DNA of 64,000 nt from an uncultured Succinivibrio sp. (GCA_902785325.1 CACZXZ010000003.1:19357-83356), one strand, 5' to 3'; counted from the first letter of the stretch, positions 8,151-17,435 are shown. A program made the numbers and translations. The notes: generated by a model from the letters alone, not told the origin.

Positions 8151-9086
8151 ATGTCTGCATCCATCATCAATGCCTATACGGTTATTCTAATTTTTGCAAT
8201 TGGCTATTTAGCTAAAAGATTTCGTTTTGTAGAAATTGACACCGCAAGAAAACTCTCTTACATCGTTATGTATGTAACCTTACCTTGCGCTATTTTGTCA
8301 GGCAGCGCAGGCTCAATTGATCTTGAATTAAACCTGTTTTTAATTTTACCTTTAGCGTTTTTAATAAGTTTTGGTTTTCCTTTTTTAGGCTACCTTATCT
8401 TCCATAAAGAACCTAATAAATGCGTGTATGCCATGCTAAATTTAGGTGGCTTTAATATTGGAAACTTTGTGCTGCCTTTTATGCAGAGTGTTTTGACGAC
8501 CAAAAGCTTTATCGCGCTCTGCTTATTTGATGTTATCAATGCGTTTTTCTGTTTTGGTGGTGTTTACTGCATGGCTTTGTGGTTTAACCGTAAAGGCTTT
8601 AAAACCAAAGATACTATCAATATAAAAAAGATCTTAATTGAGTTATCTAAATCTATTACCTCTTATTGTTGCATAATCTCCATTACTTTAAGTGCTTTTT
8701 CCATCAGCATTGATGAGACGATTTTGCATCCATTAAAAGTAATTGGTGGTGCTAATACTTTTCTTTGTATGTTCATTGTTGGTGTAGCTTTAAACTTTGA
8801 GATAAGTTTATCTAAGGTAAGTGCTATTTTACAGATGCTCTTTTTACGCTATGGATTTGCTACAGTTTGTGCGGTTTTATTGTGGTTTACTCTACCTTTT
8901 GACAGTAGCGTAAAATTAGTTTTAGTGGTGATTGTCTTTGCACCAATTACCTCTTTTGCACCTATCACCGCCATCAGAAGCTTACCTCAATTTGCAGAGG
9001 ACAGTGCAAACTTAAACATGATCTCAGTGATGACCTCTGTAGTGATTATCACCTTAATAAATACATTGTCATCTTGTTTTATGTAG
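8151..9086 (+). CDS. AEC (auxin efflux carrier) family transporter
   Basis: Inner-membrane carrier of the AEC family (PF03547), whose bacterial members usually move organic acids such as malate or malonate. The 311 residues contain about ten hydrophobic segments in two halves, with typical AEC features: YLAKRFRFVEIDTARKLSYIVMYVTLPCAILSG near the N-terminus and the NLGGFNIGNFVLPF region after the third segment. The ribosome site is weak. A 9-bp inverted repeat abuts the start codon and may regulate it. The gene converges on bioC. The substrate cannot be read from the sequence. Confidence 0.82.
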   Translation: MSASIINAYTVILIFAIGYLAKRFRFVEIDTARKLSYIVMYVTLPCAILSGSAGSIDLELNLFLILPLAFLISFGFPFLGYLIFHKEPNKCVYAMLNLGGFNIGNFVLPFMQSVLTTKSFIALCLFDVINAFFCFGGVYCMALWFNRKGFKTKDTINIKKILIELSKSITSYCCIISITLSAFSISIDETILHPLKVIGGANTFLCMFIVGVALNFEISLSKVSAILQMLFLRYGFATVCAVLLWFTLPFDSSVKLVLVVIVFAPITSFAPITAIRSLPQFAEDSANLNMISVMTSVVIITLINTLSSCFM

Positions 9087-9112
9087 GAAAAGGAAGCTTT
9101 AGCAGATATAGC

Positions 9113-9865
9113 TTATTTATAAGCCATCACATAGTAGCATTTGTAGGTTAATCTAAGACCTTTTGTGGTGCGGAAGTTTTTCTCATAGTTATCAATAAAC
9201 TGTTGCATTCTGCCCTTTGACCACACTTGTCCTGAAAGGCCTGTAACGCCAGCCTTTTTTAAGGTTTTAAGTAGGCTTTTTACATCCTCAAAATACAAGA
9301 CAAAGGTTCTTGATTTTAAGGTGTAACAAGTAAAGACTTGTTTTAAAATTTCTCTTAATTTAACAGATGATAGATAATCTAAAGAAATACCACTACACTT
9401 TTTGATTTCCTCAAAATTACCTTCTGTGAAAATAGAAAAAGCAAGAACTCCATCAACTGTTAACAGATTCTTTAAAGCTTCAAGACTTTGCTTTAAATTG
9501 TCAAACCACTGAAAACATGCATTAGAGATGATTAAATCAAATTGCTCTTTTTCAGTTATAGGTAGGTGCTCTGCATCGCAGTTTAAATACTCTAAATTTG
9601 GATACGCTTTAAGTCTTTCTTTGCAACAAGCTAACATCTCATCACAGATGTCATTTACCACAAATTTTGAGTAGCACAAACTGTTACAGATATTCTCTGA
9701 CAATAATCCAGTGCCTGCTCCTATCTCTAGGATATTAGTAAAATAAAGATCTTCTAAACTATAGATCAACTCTTGCCCCATAATAGCTTGTACGTTAGCG
9801 CTATTTTCATAGCTAGCACAGGCTTTTGAGAAGCGTTGTTTTATTGAATCTTTACTAATATTCAT
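9113..9865 (-). CDS. bioC: Malonyl-[ACP] O-methyltransferase BioC
   Basis: SAM-dependent methyltransferase that methylates malonyl-ACP to let it prime fatty acid synthesis toward pimelate. The opening KQRFSKACASYENSANVQ is typical of BioC; SAM-binding motif I is ILEIGAGTGLL at residues 45-54, with DAEHLPI and ISNACFQWF further on. Length 250 equals that of E. coli BioC (251). Its start overlaps the end of bioG by 11 bases, so translation is coupled. Last gene of bioF-bioG-bioC; no bioA, bioB or bioD is in the window. Confidence 0.9.
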   Translation of the reverse strand: MNISKDSIKQRFSKACASYENSANVQAIMGQELIYSLEDLYFTNILEIGAGTGLLSENICNSLCYSKFVVNDICDEMLACCKERLKAYPNLEYLNCDAEHLPITEKEQFDLIISNACFQWFDNLKQSLEALKNLLTVDGVLAFSIFTEGNFEEIKKCSGISLDYLSSVKLREILKQVFTCYTLKSRTFVLYFEDVKSLLKTLKKAGVTGLSGQVWSKGRMQQFIDNYEKNFRTTKGLRLTYKCYYVMAYK

Positions 9866-10511
9866 GAGCGACTAAGGCTTTAAAAGTCTCTAAACTATAG
9901 TGAGCAATCTCAGTTTGCTTAACTAAAACGTGGGTATTAGACCAAGACAATAACTGTCTTTTAGGAGCGATTATTTTATCCTTATTTCCAACTATTGCCA
10001 AATCATATTCAAAATTATTTTGCTTTCTCTGTTTAGCAATGGCTTGCAAACTTATAAGCTCACTCTTAAAACTCTCAAGCGCTCTTTGTGGCTTATTTTG
10101 AAGATACTCTTCATAAAGAGAAGTATCAGAGCACATGCGTCTTACAAATTTTAGGTAAGTTTGCTCCGTTAAAGAATCGATTGTTGCCTGCCATAAACTT
10201 GGTGGAATTCCTAAAGTATCATCTATACCTTGGACAGTGCCATTTAGAGCAATCTTTTTAACTAGTTTAGCTGTGTTTGATAGCACTATTGGGGCTATCA
10301 TCACGCCCATAGACCAGGCAATTAAGGTAATTGACTCATACTCTTGATAGAGACTTTCATCAAAGGACAAATCCTGATAATCAAAAACAATGGCAATGTC
10401 GTCTTTAGTTACTGTATTTAAACTTTTAAAAGGATTTTGATCTTGTCCATAACCTAAAAAGATTAAGACTAAGTTTTTGCTGTGTTGTTGCTGTAAAAAA
10501 ATCTGTTGCAT
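9855..10511 (-). CDS. bioG: Pimeloyl-[ACP] methyl ester esterase BioG (DUF452)
   Basis: An alpha/beta-hydrolase of the BioG type, which replaces E. coli BioH by removing the methyl group from pimeloyl-ACP methyl ester. The oxyanion region is LVLIFLGYGQD near residue 14, and the nucleophile elbow is AWSMG with Ser67. A candidate catalytic His is in IAHYSLETF near the C-terminus. The 218-residue length fits the family. Placement between bioF and bioC matches the arrangement in Haemophilus and relatives, which strongly supports the assignment. Confidence 0.88.
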   Translation of the reverse strand: MQQIFLQQQHSKNLVLIFLGYGQDQNPFKSLNTVTKDDIAIVFDYQDLSFDESLYQEYESITLIAWSMGVMIAPIVLSNTAKLVKKIALNGTVQGIDDTLGIPPSLWQATIDSLTEQTYLKFVRRMCSDTSLYEEYLQNKPQRALESFKSELISLQAIAKQRKQNNFEYDLAIVGNKDKIIAPKRQLLSWSNTHVLVKQTEIAHYSLETFKALVAHEY

Positions 10512-10521
10512 AACTTATTTT

Positions 10522-11688
10522 CTAATCAAGCTTTAGGGCTTTAATAGCACTACTAATTTCTTCTACTTGTAAGTCTGATAAACTTGCGGTTATTGATAAT
10601 CTTAATCTTGCACGACCTTTAGGCACTGTAGGATGTCTTATCGGCATCGCATAAATTTTTCTTTGTTTAAAAAATTCATAAGCTAAAAGTGCTTTTTCAT
10701 TAGTAAAGGTAAGTAGTGGAATTATTTGCGAGCAGGACATATTCAAAAGTCCAGCCTCTGTGATCTCTTGGTGTAAATATTCACAAATCTTATTTAACCT
10801 TTGACGTCTGTCCTGACACTTTTGCACATAATCTAACATAAAAGCATTATGCTCAAAGCTTAGTGGAGATAAAGCTGTAGAAAAGATGAGCTCTCTTGTA
10901 ACATTGATAAAATATTCTCTTGCTACCTCATTACAAATAAGAGCAGCACCTTGAGAGCCTAAAGCTTTACCAAAGGTTGTAAGGATAAAATCCACATCTT
11001 TTACATAACCTAAACTTGCACACAATCCTGCGCCATTATCGTTATAAAGCCCAAAGGAGTGAGCCTCATCTACATACAAATAGACTTTGTCAAAACGCTT
11101 TTTGATGGCAACTATCTTTTCTAAATCACACTTGTCGCCATCCATACTAAATATAGCTTCTGTGACCACAATAATTTGATCATACTCTTCATAATATTGA
11201 GTGATAAGCTTTTCTAAATGCTCATAATCATTATGAGCAAATCTCAAGGCTTTACCTTGAGCATTTTGCATGCCGTTGATAATGGAAGCATGAGCTAATT
11301 TGTCAGCTAAAATTAAGGTATCTTTTGTAGCTAAAGCGGCAATAACGCCAGAATTTGCTGCAAAGCCACTATTAAAAAACAAAGCTTTTTTAGAAAATAA
11401 CTGTTCTATTTTGCTTTGCGCTTTTGCATAACTTTCCTGAGCACCTGTAAGTAAAGGAGATCCTGAGGAGCTTAAACGTATAGTTTTAGGGGAAACTGTG
11501 GATAAAAACTCTTCTGTAAGCTTTGTATCGCTTGCTAGGCCTAAATAATCATTTGAAGATAAATTAAGATACTTCTCCCTATCAATATAGATGTAATTAC
11601 CAATCTGCTTTTTACTTACAATAGATCTTAGCTGACCGATACTTTTACGGTCATCTAAAAGAGTTTGCATTTTCTGATATAAATTCAT
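10522..11688 (-). CDS. bioF: 8-amino-7-oxononanoate synthase BioF
   Basis: PLP-dependent enzyme joining pimeloyl-ACP and L-alanine, the first ring-forming precursor step of biotin synthesis. Length 388 (E. coli 384). Seen are NDYLGLA near 46, RLSSSGSPLLTGAQ, DEAHSFGLY with Asp207 and His210 contacting PLP, and TTFGKALGSQGAA with Schiff-base Lys241. First gene of bioF-bioG-bioC, divergent from pepD across 224 bases. I looked for a BirA-type operator there and saw none. An isolated TGTGGATAA (a minus-strand DnaA consensus) at 11497-11505 inside the gene is probably chance. Confidence 0.95.
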   Translation of the reverse strand: MNLYQKMQTLLDDRKSIGQLRSIVSKKQIGNYIYIDREKYLNLSSNDYLGLASDTKLTEEFLSTVSPKTIRLSSSGSPLLTGAQESYAKAQSKIEQLFSKKALFFNSGFAANSGVIAALATKDTLILADKLAHASIINGMQNAQGKALRFAHNDYEHLEKLITQYYEEYDQIIVVTEAIFSMDGDKCDLEKIVAIKKRFDKVYLYVDEAHSFGLYNDNGAGLCASLGYVKDVDFILTTFGKALGSQGAALICNEVAREYFINVTRELIFSTALSPLSFEHNAFMLDYVQKCQDRRQRLNKICEYLHQEITEAGLLNMSCSQIIPLLTFTNEKALLAYEFFKQRKIYAMPIRHPTVPKGRARLRLSITASLSDLQVEEISSAIKALKLD

Positions 11689-11912
11689 AATAGTATCTTT
11701 AATGGCAAATAAATGCTGATTTTAACAGAATACCAGGCTTTAGAAAAAGCGTTCTTTACAAAGGCTGTGAATTAAAAATTAGAAAGCACACAAAAAAGTG
11801 CACAAAAAAATAGCGATAAGTATAAAAATTTGCACTAATAGAATGTATAATAATCAAATTTCTTTATCAAAAGATTATAATAAAGTCAAACATATTTAAA
11901 AAAGGTTAAAAA

Positions 11913-13367
11913 GTGATCACAGCTATTTCAAATCTAGAGCCTAAGTCTTTGTGGAACATTTTCGAGGAGATTACTAATATTCCTCGCCCATCCGATCATG
12001 AAGAAAAAATTGCAGACTTTATTATCAATTTTGCTAAAACCCACAATTTAAAGTGGGAGCAAGATGCTATTGGCAATGTCATTGTAGATATTGAAGCAAC
12101 CGAAGATAAAAAGCATAGTCCTTGCGTGATTTTGCAAGGTCACATGGATATGGTAGCTGTTGTTGAAAATGGCTATGAACATGATTTTTTAAACGCACCA
12201 ATTGAAGCTTATGTTGATAACGGCAAAATTAGAGCAAAGCATACTACCTTAGGTGCTGATAACGGTATTGCCATTGCTATGATGCTCTCTTTAGTAAAAG
12301 AGCAAAACTTATCCCATGGTCCTTTAAGATTTATCTTCACAGTCTGTGAAGAAACCTCTATGAAGGGAGCTTTAAACCTTGATAAAAAATATTTACAAGG
12401 TGATTATCTAATCAATCTAGATTCAGAGGATAACGGTTATTTATTTGTAGCTTGCGCAGGCTCTGCTGATATCAACCTCAAATTCAATTATGAAGCAGTT
12501 AAAACAGAAAACACTAAAGCTATAACCTTTAATTTAACTGGTTTTAAAGGTGGTCACTCTGGTGCTGATATCCACTTAGGTAGAGCTAACGCTATTAAGC
12601 TACTTGCTGCAATTTTGAATAATCTAAGTGACAACTTTGATTTCTTTATTCAAGACATACAAGGTGGTACTGTAAGAAACTCAATTCCAGCTAAAGCAAG
12701 TGTTACTGTTGCTGTAGATGTAAATCAATTTGATGAGTTTAAAAATGCTTTTAAACAGCAATTTGACAAGCAACGCAAGATTTATGAAGATACAGATCCT
12801 GCTTTAGACTACACTACTGCTTCTGCAACTGTTACAGAGGCTTTAGCTACAAGTCAAACTCTAGATTTAATTCATCTATTACAAGCTTTACCTGATGGTG
12901 TAGCTAAGATTTCTCCAATTTACGAAGGTAACATTATTCAAACCTCAATTAACACAGGTGTAGTAACTACCGAGAAAAACTGTGTAAATATCTGTTTATT
13001 ACCTCGTTCTTTATCCAACCTTGAGTTAGAAGAAATGATTAACAAAGTAGTAGCTTTATGTGATCTTGTAGAAGAAGATCTTGAAGTTGAAGTTTCAAAT
13101 CAACATCAAGCATGGTGTTCACCAAAAGAAAACAAACTTATAGATGTATTAACAAAAACCTATAAACAAGAAACTTCTCAAGAGTTAAAAATTACTGCTT
13201 TACATGCAGGGGTTGAATGCGCTCAATTTGCAGCTTTAAACCCACAATTACAGTTAGTATCCATTGGTCCTACTATTGAGCATCCACATTCTATTGAGGA
13301 ATCATTAGATATCAAAGGCACCAAAGAAATTTATTCAACCTTAGTTCGCGCTTTAGCGATGCTTTAA
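11913..13367 (+). CDS. pepD: Aminoacyl-histidine dipeptidase PepD (peptidase M20C)
   Basis: Cytoplasmic zinc dipeptidase with broad specificity (Xaa-His dipeptidase, carnosinase). Length 484 (E. coli 485). Metal and catalytic residues are in place: QGHMDM with His77 and Asp79, GADNGIA with bridging Asp116, and VCEETSMKG with catalytic Glu146 and metal Glu147. The lid motif GGHSGADI and the late His in TIEHPHS are also present. The GTG start has AAAGGTT upstream and aligns with the family N-terminus. The MalZ-like gene follows after 17 bases and is probably co-transcribed. Confidence 0.96.
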   Translation: MITAISNLEPKSLWNIFEEITNIPRPSDHEEKIADFIINFAKTHNLKWEQDAIGNVIVDIEATEDKKHSPCVILQGHMDMVAVVENGYEHDFLNAPIEAYVDNGKIRAKHTTLGADNGIAIAMMLSLVKEQNLSHGPLRFIFTVCEETSMKGALNLDKKYLQGDYLINLDSEDNGYLFVACAGSADINLKFNYEAVKTENTKAITFNLTGFKGGHSGADIHLGRANAIKLLAAILNNLSDNFDFFIQDIQGGTVRNSIPAKASVTVAVDVNQFDEFKNAFKQQFDKQRKIYEDTDPALDYTTASATVTEALATSQTLDLIHLLQALPDGVAKISPIYEGNIIQTSINTGVVTTEKNCVNICLLPRSLSNLELEEMINKVVALCDLVEEDLEVEVSNQHQAWCSPKENKLIDVLTKTYKQETSQELKITALHAGVECAQFAALNPQLQLVSIGPTIEHPHSIEESLDIKGTKEIYSTLVRALAML

Positions 13368-13384
13368 TTACAGGAAGGTAAATT

Positions 13385-15445
13385 ATGCGTCAGAACACTA
13401 GTTCTCCACGAGCTTCACTTCCATTTCAATGCTTTCATACTTGTACTGCACCTAATTTAGCATCCAAGGTTGCAGTATTATTTGTAAGAGGCGCAAATCA
13501 TAATAGATTGAAGATCTCCATTGCTACCTTTAGTGAAAATGAAGATCACACTACTCCAATGCATTACACTGGCTCTTGCTCTGGCATTCACCGCTTTGAA
13601 GCACCATTGACTGCAGATAAAAGCCAAAACTTACTCACCTATTACTTTAAAATTGCCTTAAAAGACGAGAATGACAATATCGTTGATGTGGTATGGTACA
13701 GCTCTTTAGGTATGTCTAGAGAAACCCCACTAAGACAGCATTGCTATGCTATTGAATTGTTCAATCCTCATCCTCAATGGGCAATTGATTCTATTTTCTA
13801 TCAGATTTATCCAGATAAGTTTGCCTCCTCCCGTGGCTACTTCACTGTAGATGGTAATAAAGTAGCAACTGATGGTCCTATCAAGAACAAGGAATTTGAG
13901 TTTGCTAACATTGACGATACCCACTGCGGGGGTGATCTTGATGGTGTAGCAACTATGCTACCTTACATCAGAAGCTTAGGTTGTGACTCTATCTATTTAA
14001 GTCCTATTTTCAAAGCATCTACTGTGCATAAGTTCGATACTGAAGACTATGATATGGTAGATCCTCACTTTGGTGGTAATGGTGCCTTAAAGAGACTTAG
14101 AACTGTAGCTCTAGGCTATGAGATGAAGATCATTTTACATGGTACTTTTAACCATACAGGTGACTCTCATCCTTGGTTTGACCGTCAAGAACGTACTGGT
14201 AAAGGTGCTTTAAGACATAAAGACTCCCCTTATCGTGAGATGTATACCTTTACCTCAGAAGGTGAACCTTATATCTCAGATGGTAAGGCAAATTATCCAA
14301 AACTTGACTATTCAAGCTATTTGACTCGTCATGCAATTTTTGAAGGCGAAAACAGTATCATCAAAAAGTGGCTTCGTGCACCATACGGCATTGATGGCTG
14401 GGTAATTGATGATGCCTCACAAGTAGGTGATGATGGTAAAGCTAAAAACAATCTAGAAAGATTGTCAGCTATGTGTCAATCTGCAAGAAACAGCCACTTA
14501 GATTGTTTAATGCTAGGTCAATTTGGATCCGATCCACGATATGCAATCTGCTCTGAAGGTAACGTAGATGGCACTATCAACTACACAGGTTTTATAAGCC
14601 CAATTAGAGCTTTCTTTGGTGGTGTAAACTTGCATGGAGATCCAACTCCTTACACAGGTGACGATTTAAGACGTGCTTGTGAGGAATTCTCAGTTGGTGT
14701 CTCCCAACAAGTTAAATTGTGCCTTGTAAATCAATTAGACAATTGTAAGATTTCTCGTTTCTACGACATTATTGGCGCTGATAAATATCTATACTTAGCA
14801 GCCCTTGCTTGTCTATTTACTTGGCGTGGTATTCCTTGTGTATACCAAGGTGATGAACTTGGTGATGTAATTGATAAATACCAAGTAGGTCCTCGTGGCT
14901 TAATTCCATTTACCGCCATGAAAGACAGACATGTAAGCGTAAACTCTAATGATGTACAAAATGTCATCACCGAGCTTAGCCAAATTCGTCGCAACAATCC
15001 ATCCTTCTCAAAAGGATCAATGCTCTTTGTTTGCGCTGGTGGCTCTTATTTTGGCTTTATCAGATTATACGAAAATCGCTTCAGCATTGTTTTTGTTAAT
15101 GCTTCAAAGCAACAGGTAAAAGTAGAGCAAGGCTCAATGCTCTTCCCTCTTTTAGCTGCTATCTATATGCCTGATGATTGTGGTAACGACGATACTCAGG
15201 ATTCTGGTGAGGACTTGTTAATTCCTCTATCAGGAAGAAACGTGCGTCGTGTAGATCATGGTGAAGGTCTTGAAGGTTTATACGCAATGCTTGCTCGTGA
15301 AACCATCAAAGTTCACTGCTATGGTGCTACAAGAAGCTCTAAAGAATTTGAAGAAAAATTCTTAAAAGAGCTATCAAATGGTAAAACCATTACCATTCCG
15401 CCACGTAGTACTGTTATCGTAAGCAATCAAAAGAAAAAAGCTTAA
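13385..15445 (+). CDS. MalZ-like GH13 family protein with degenerate active site (likely pseudoenzyme)
   Basis: The scaffold is that of maltodextrin glucosidase MalZ (GH13): an N-terminal beta domain over about residues 1-125, then WAIDSIFYQIYPDKF, GGDLDGV, YLSPIFKAS, TEDYDMVDPHFGG, FNHTGDSHPWF, and late IPCVYQGDE. Catalytic positions are changed. Region I DGxFNH is HGTFNH (His252), the Arg of RxD in region II is Val340, the acid/base Glu of region III is Gln379 (LGQF), and the HD pair of region IV is Cys454-Lys455. Only nucleophile Asp342 remains. At 686 residues it is longer than E. coli MalZ (605), with a charged tail. The ORF is intact, has a good AGGAAGG site and follows pepD. Hydrolysis looks unlikely; a binding or regulatory role is possible but unknown. 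Confidence 0.82.
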   Translation: MRQNTSSPRASLPFQCFHTCTAPNLASKVAVLFVRGANHNRLKISIATFSENEDHTTPMHYTGSCSGIHRFEAPLTADKSQNLLTYYFKIALKDENDNIVDVVWYSSLGMSRETPLRQHCYAIELFNPHPQWAIDSIFYQIYPDKFASSRGYFTVDGNKVATDGPIKNKEFEFANIDDTHCGGDLDGVATMLPYIRSLGCDSIYLSPIFKASTVHKFDTEDYDMVDPHFGGNGALKRLRTVALGYEMKIILHGTFNHTGDSHPWFDRQERTGKGALRHKDSPYREMYTFTSEGEPYISDGKANYPKLDYSSYLTRHAIFEGENSIIKKWLRAPYGIDGWVIDDASQVGDDGKAKNNLERLSAMCQSARNSHLDCLMLGQFGSDPRYAICSEGNVDGTINYTGFISPIRAFFGGVNLHGDPTPYTGDDLRRACEEFSVGVSQQVKLCLVNQLDNCKISRFYDIIGADKYLYLAALACLFTWRGIPCVYQGDELGDVIDKYQVGPRGLIPFTAMKDRHVSVNSNDVQNVITELSQIRRNNPSFSKGSMLFVCAGGSYFGFIRLYENRFSIVFVNASKQQVKVEQGSMLFPLLAAIYMPDDCGNDDTQDSGEDLLIPLSGRNVRRVDHGEGLEGLYAMLARETIKVHCYGATRSSKEFEEKFLKELSNGKTITIPPRSTVIVSNQKKKA

Positions 15446-15451
15446 ATTCTT

Positions 15452-15477
15452 AATACCTAGCCAAATGGCTAGGTATT
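15452..15477 (+). terminator. Intrinsic terminator after the MalZ-like gene
   Basis: A perfect 11-bp stem, AATACCTAGCC with GGCTAGGTATT, encloses an AAAT loop and is followed by TGTT. It closes the pepD-malZ-like unit. Confidence 0.75.
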
Positions 15478-15635
15478 TGTTATCAATTCCTTTAAAAGCA
15501 AACCTTCCTTTTCTACCATAATTTGCTATATTGAACACTTACAAGGAAACCGATAAGTAGTAAACTAGTGGACAATAAAAAAGCTACAGTTAATAAAGCT
15601 TACAATAAATATAAAGATTTCATTTGGTGGATTGA

Positions 15636-17063
15636 ATGTACCTCAATAAACGACGTGACAATTTATTAAGATATGCTTTAACCATATTAGGAGTATTTAG
15701 CGTAATTGTTGCTTTATACCTTTCCTACGGTCTTTATTTTAACGAATGGCACTATACTTTCAGACTCTCCTCTTTTAAAGTATATTTACTTATTCTCTGT
15801 GGACTTAGCGTTTTCTTAAATATGTTCACAGGCTTTAATATGTCCTTTTTATCAAGAGGCTACTTTAAAGAAGGCTTAGTCGTTTGCCAAAATACCCTGA
15901 TAATGCTCTGTGGACTTATCCTTATTCTATTCTGGATGCACAGCCTATTTGACTCTCGTCGTCTAGTTGTTTTCTTGTTCTGTGCTTTCTATGCTATTTT
16001 TGATTTAGGCTTACGCCTGTGCTTTAGATACTTCTTATTGCATATCTACTTTAAAAGTAAATTCTCTAACAATTTACTTTTAATCACCGACTTAAATCAA
16101 AGTGAAAAAGTCATCGAAAAACTTACTCAAAGCAATGAGTGGTCCCGTAAGATCTGTGGCGTGGTCTTATTTGACGACAACGACACTAAAAATGTGGGTG
16201 AGCATGAGGTAGTATGCACTTTAGATAAGCTATTAGCTTATGTAAGTAGCCATAGTGTAGATGAGATCTTTATCTGCACTAACAATATGGATTTTGATAG
16301 CACCTTTAAAGAAACTTTAGCTAAGATTGAAGAAACAGGAATTAAACTTTCCTTTAAAATCAAAGACGATTTCTTTGATTTTATTCCTCACTCTTTCTCA
16401 AAGATTGACAAAATTGGTGACTACTATTGTGTCTCTATTAGTAGAAATTACTTCTCCTACAGAAACATCATTGTAAAGCATGTAATGGACTTTGTTGGTG
16501 GTTTAGTAGGTTGTATGATTTTTGCTGTCGCTTTTTGTATCCTAGGACCTATCATCAAGTTAGATTCAAAAGGACCTATTCTGTTTAAACAACAGCGTGT
16601 AGGTCGTAATGGTAGGATCTTTACCTGCTATAAATTCAGATCTATGCGTCAAGATGCTGAGGAGCTTAAAGCTGCCTTAATGAAAAAGAATGAAATGCAT
16701 GGTTTGATGTTCAAAATGGAAGATGATCCTCGCATCACCAAAATAGGCAAATTCATTAGAAAAACTAGCCTTGATGAATTACCTCAATTTATCAATGTAT
16801 TAAAAGGTGATATGAGTTTAGTGGGTACCCGCCCACCTACTGTAGATGAGTATCAACAGTATGAACCAAAACAAAAGGCTAGAATTTCAATGACACCTGG
16901 ACTTACTGGCTTGTGGCAAGTAAGTGGTAGAAGCAATATTAAAAACTTTGATGATGTAATTAGATTAGATATGCTTTATATCGACAATTGGTCTATTCTT
17001 TTAGATATCAAAATCATTTTACTTACTATCAAGGTAGTGCTATTTGGCAGTGGTGCTAAGTAG
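15636..17063 (+). CDS. Polyprenyl-phosphate glycosylphosphotransferase (WcaJ/WbaP-like)
   Basis: Membrane enzyme that starts exopolysaccharide or glycan repeat synthesis by moving a sugar-1-phosphate onto undecaprenyl phosphate. Four hydrophobic segments lie in about residues 12-145, followed by a Rossmann-like domain, a re-entrant hydrophobic helix near 285-310, and the bacterial sugar-transferase domain: FKQQRVGRNGRIFTCYKFRSM, DPRITKIGKFIRKTSLDELPQ and GDMSLVGTRPP. Length 475 (E. coli WcaJ 464). GGTGG precedes the ATG. No other glycosyltransferase, flippase or polymerase gene is in the window, so the pathway is unidentified. Confidence 0.9.
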   Translation: MYLNKRRDNLLRYALTILGVFSVIVALYLSYGLYFNEWHYTFRLSSFKVYLLILCGLSVFLNMFTGFNMSFLSRGYFKEGLVVCQNTLIMLCGLILILFWMHSLFDSRRLVVFLFCAFYAIFDLGLRLCFRYFLLHIYFKSKFSNNLLLITDLNQSEKVIEKLTQSNEWSRKICGVVLFDDNDTKNVGEHEVVCTLDKLLAYVSSHSVDEIFICTNNMDFDSTFKETLAKIEETGIKLSFKIKDDFFDFIPHSFSKIDKIGDYYCVSISRNYFSYRNIIVKHVMDFVGGLVGCMIFAVAFCILGPIIKLDSKGPILFKQQRVGRNGRIFTCYKFRSMRQDAEELKAALMKKNEMHGLMFKMEDDPRITKIGKFIRKTSLDELPQFINVLKGDMSLVGTRPPTVDEYQQYEPKQKARISMTPGLTGLWQVSGRSNIKNFDDVIRLDMLYIDNWSILLDIKIILLTIKVVLFGSGAK

Positions 17064-17078
17064 CTTTAAAAGCATAAC

Positions 17079-17106
17079 AAAAGGTCGTGCAATGCACGAC
17101 CTTTTT
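17079..17106. terminator. Bidirectional terminator between the glycosylphosphotransferase and the His/Pro-rich gene
   Basis: AAAAGGTCGTGC pairs with GCACGACCTTTT around a 3-nt loop, with T runs after the stem on the plus strand. It lies between convergent genes and can serve both. Confidence 0.85.
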
Positions 17107-17108
17107 GT

Positions 17109-17435
17109 TTACCAATGATGATGAGGTCTTCTAGGCCCTCCATGTCCAAAATGTCTTGGTGGAGGTGGTGGTGGAGCATCAAAATGAGGTGGGCGATGCT
17201 CAGCGTAATGATGAGGTCTTGGAGGCTCTGGTGGATTGAAATGGTGACCGCCTCTTGGAGCAGGTGGTGCTCTGTGACCATCTGTAGATTGTCTCATAGA
17301 AAATGAGGTGCCATGATCTTCAAAGAAGAAACCAAAGCTCTCTGCCTTACAAACAGAACTTAAAGATACTAGTGAACATACAAAAGCAACAGAAATAACT
17401 CTTAGAGTATTCTTAGCTTGTACATATACATACAT
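17109..17435 (-). CDS. Small exported His/Pro-rich protein, possible metal binder
   Basis: A 108-residue protein with an N-terminal hydrophobic stretch (VISVAFVCSLVSLSSV) ending at CKAES, a plausible signal-peptidase I site after KA. The mature part is dominated by Pro, His, Gly and Arg: about 13 His, including HH, HHY and a terminal HHHW, plus runs of Pro. Such tails often bind nickel, copper or zinc, but the function is unknown to me. The start lies in an 11-bp inverted repeat only 12 bases after the Lon-domain gene, so it may be a downstream member of that unit. The opposite strand also has a short ORF, which I regard as a shadow. Confidence 0.6.
   Translation of the reverse strand: MYVYVQAKNTLRVISVAFVCSLVSLSSVCKAESFGFFFEDHGTSFSMRQSTDGHRAPPAPRGGHHFNPPEPPRPHHYAEHRPPHFDAPPPPPPRHFGHGGPRRPHHHW

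Noticed and set aside
11497-11505. Exact DnaA consensus on the minus strand in bioF
   Set aside because: It is isolated and inside coding sequence; chance is the simplest reading.
17115-17306. Plus-strand and alternative minus-strand ORFs in the His/Pro-rich gene
   Set aside because: Met/Trp/Arg-rich translation is the mirror of a His/Pro-rich frame; no signal peptide or ribosome site.
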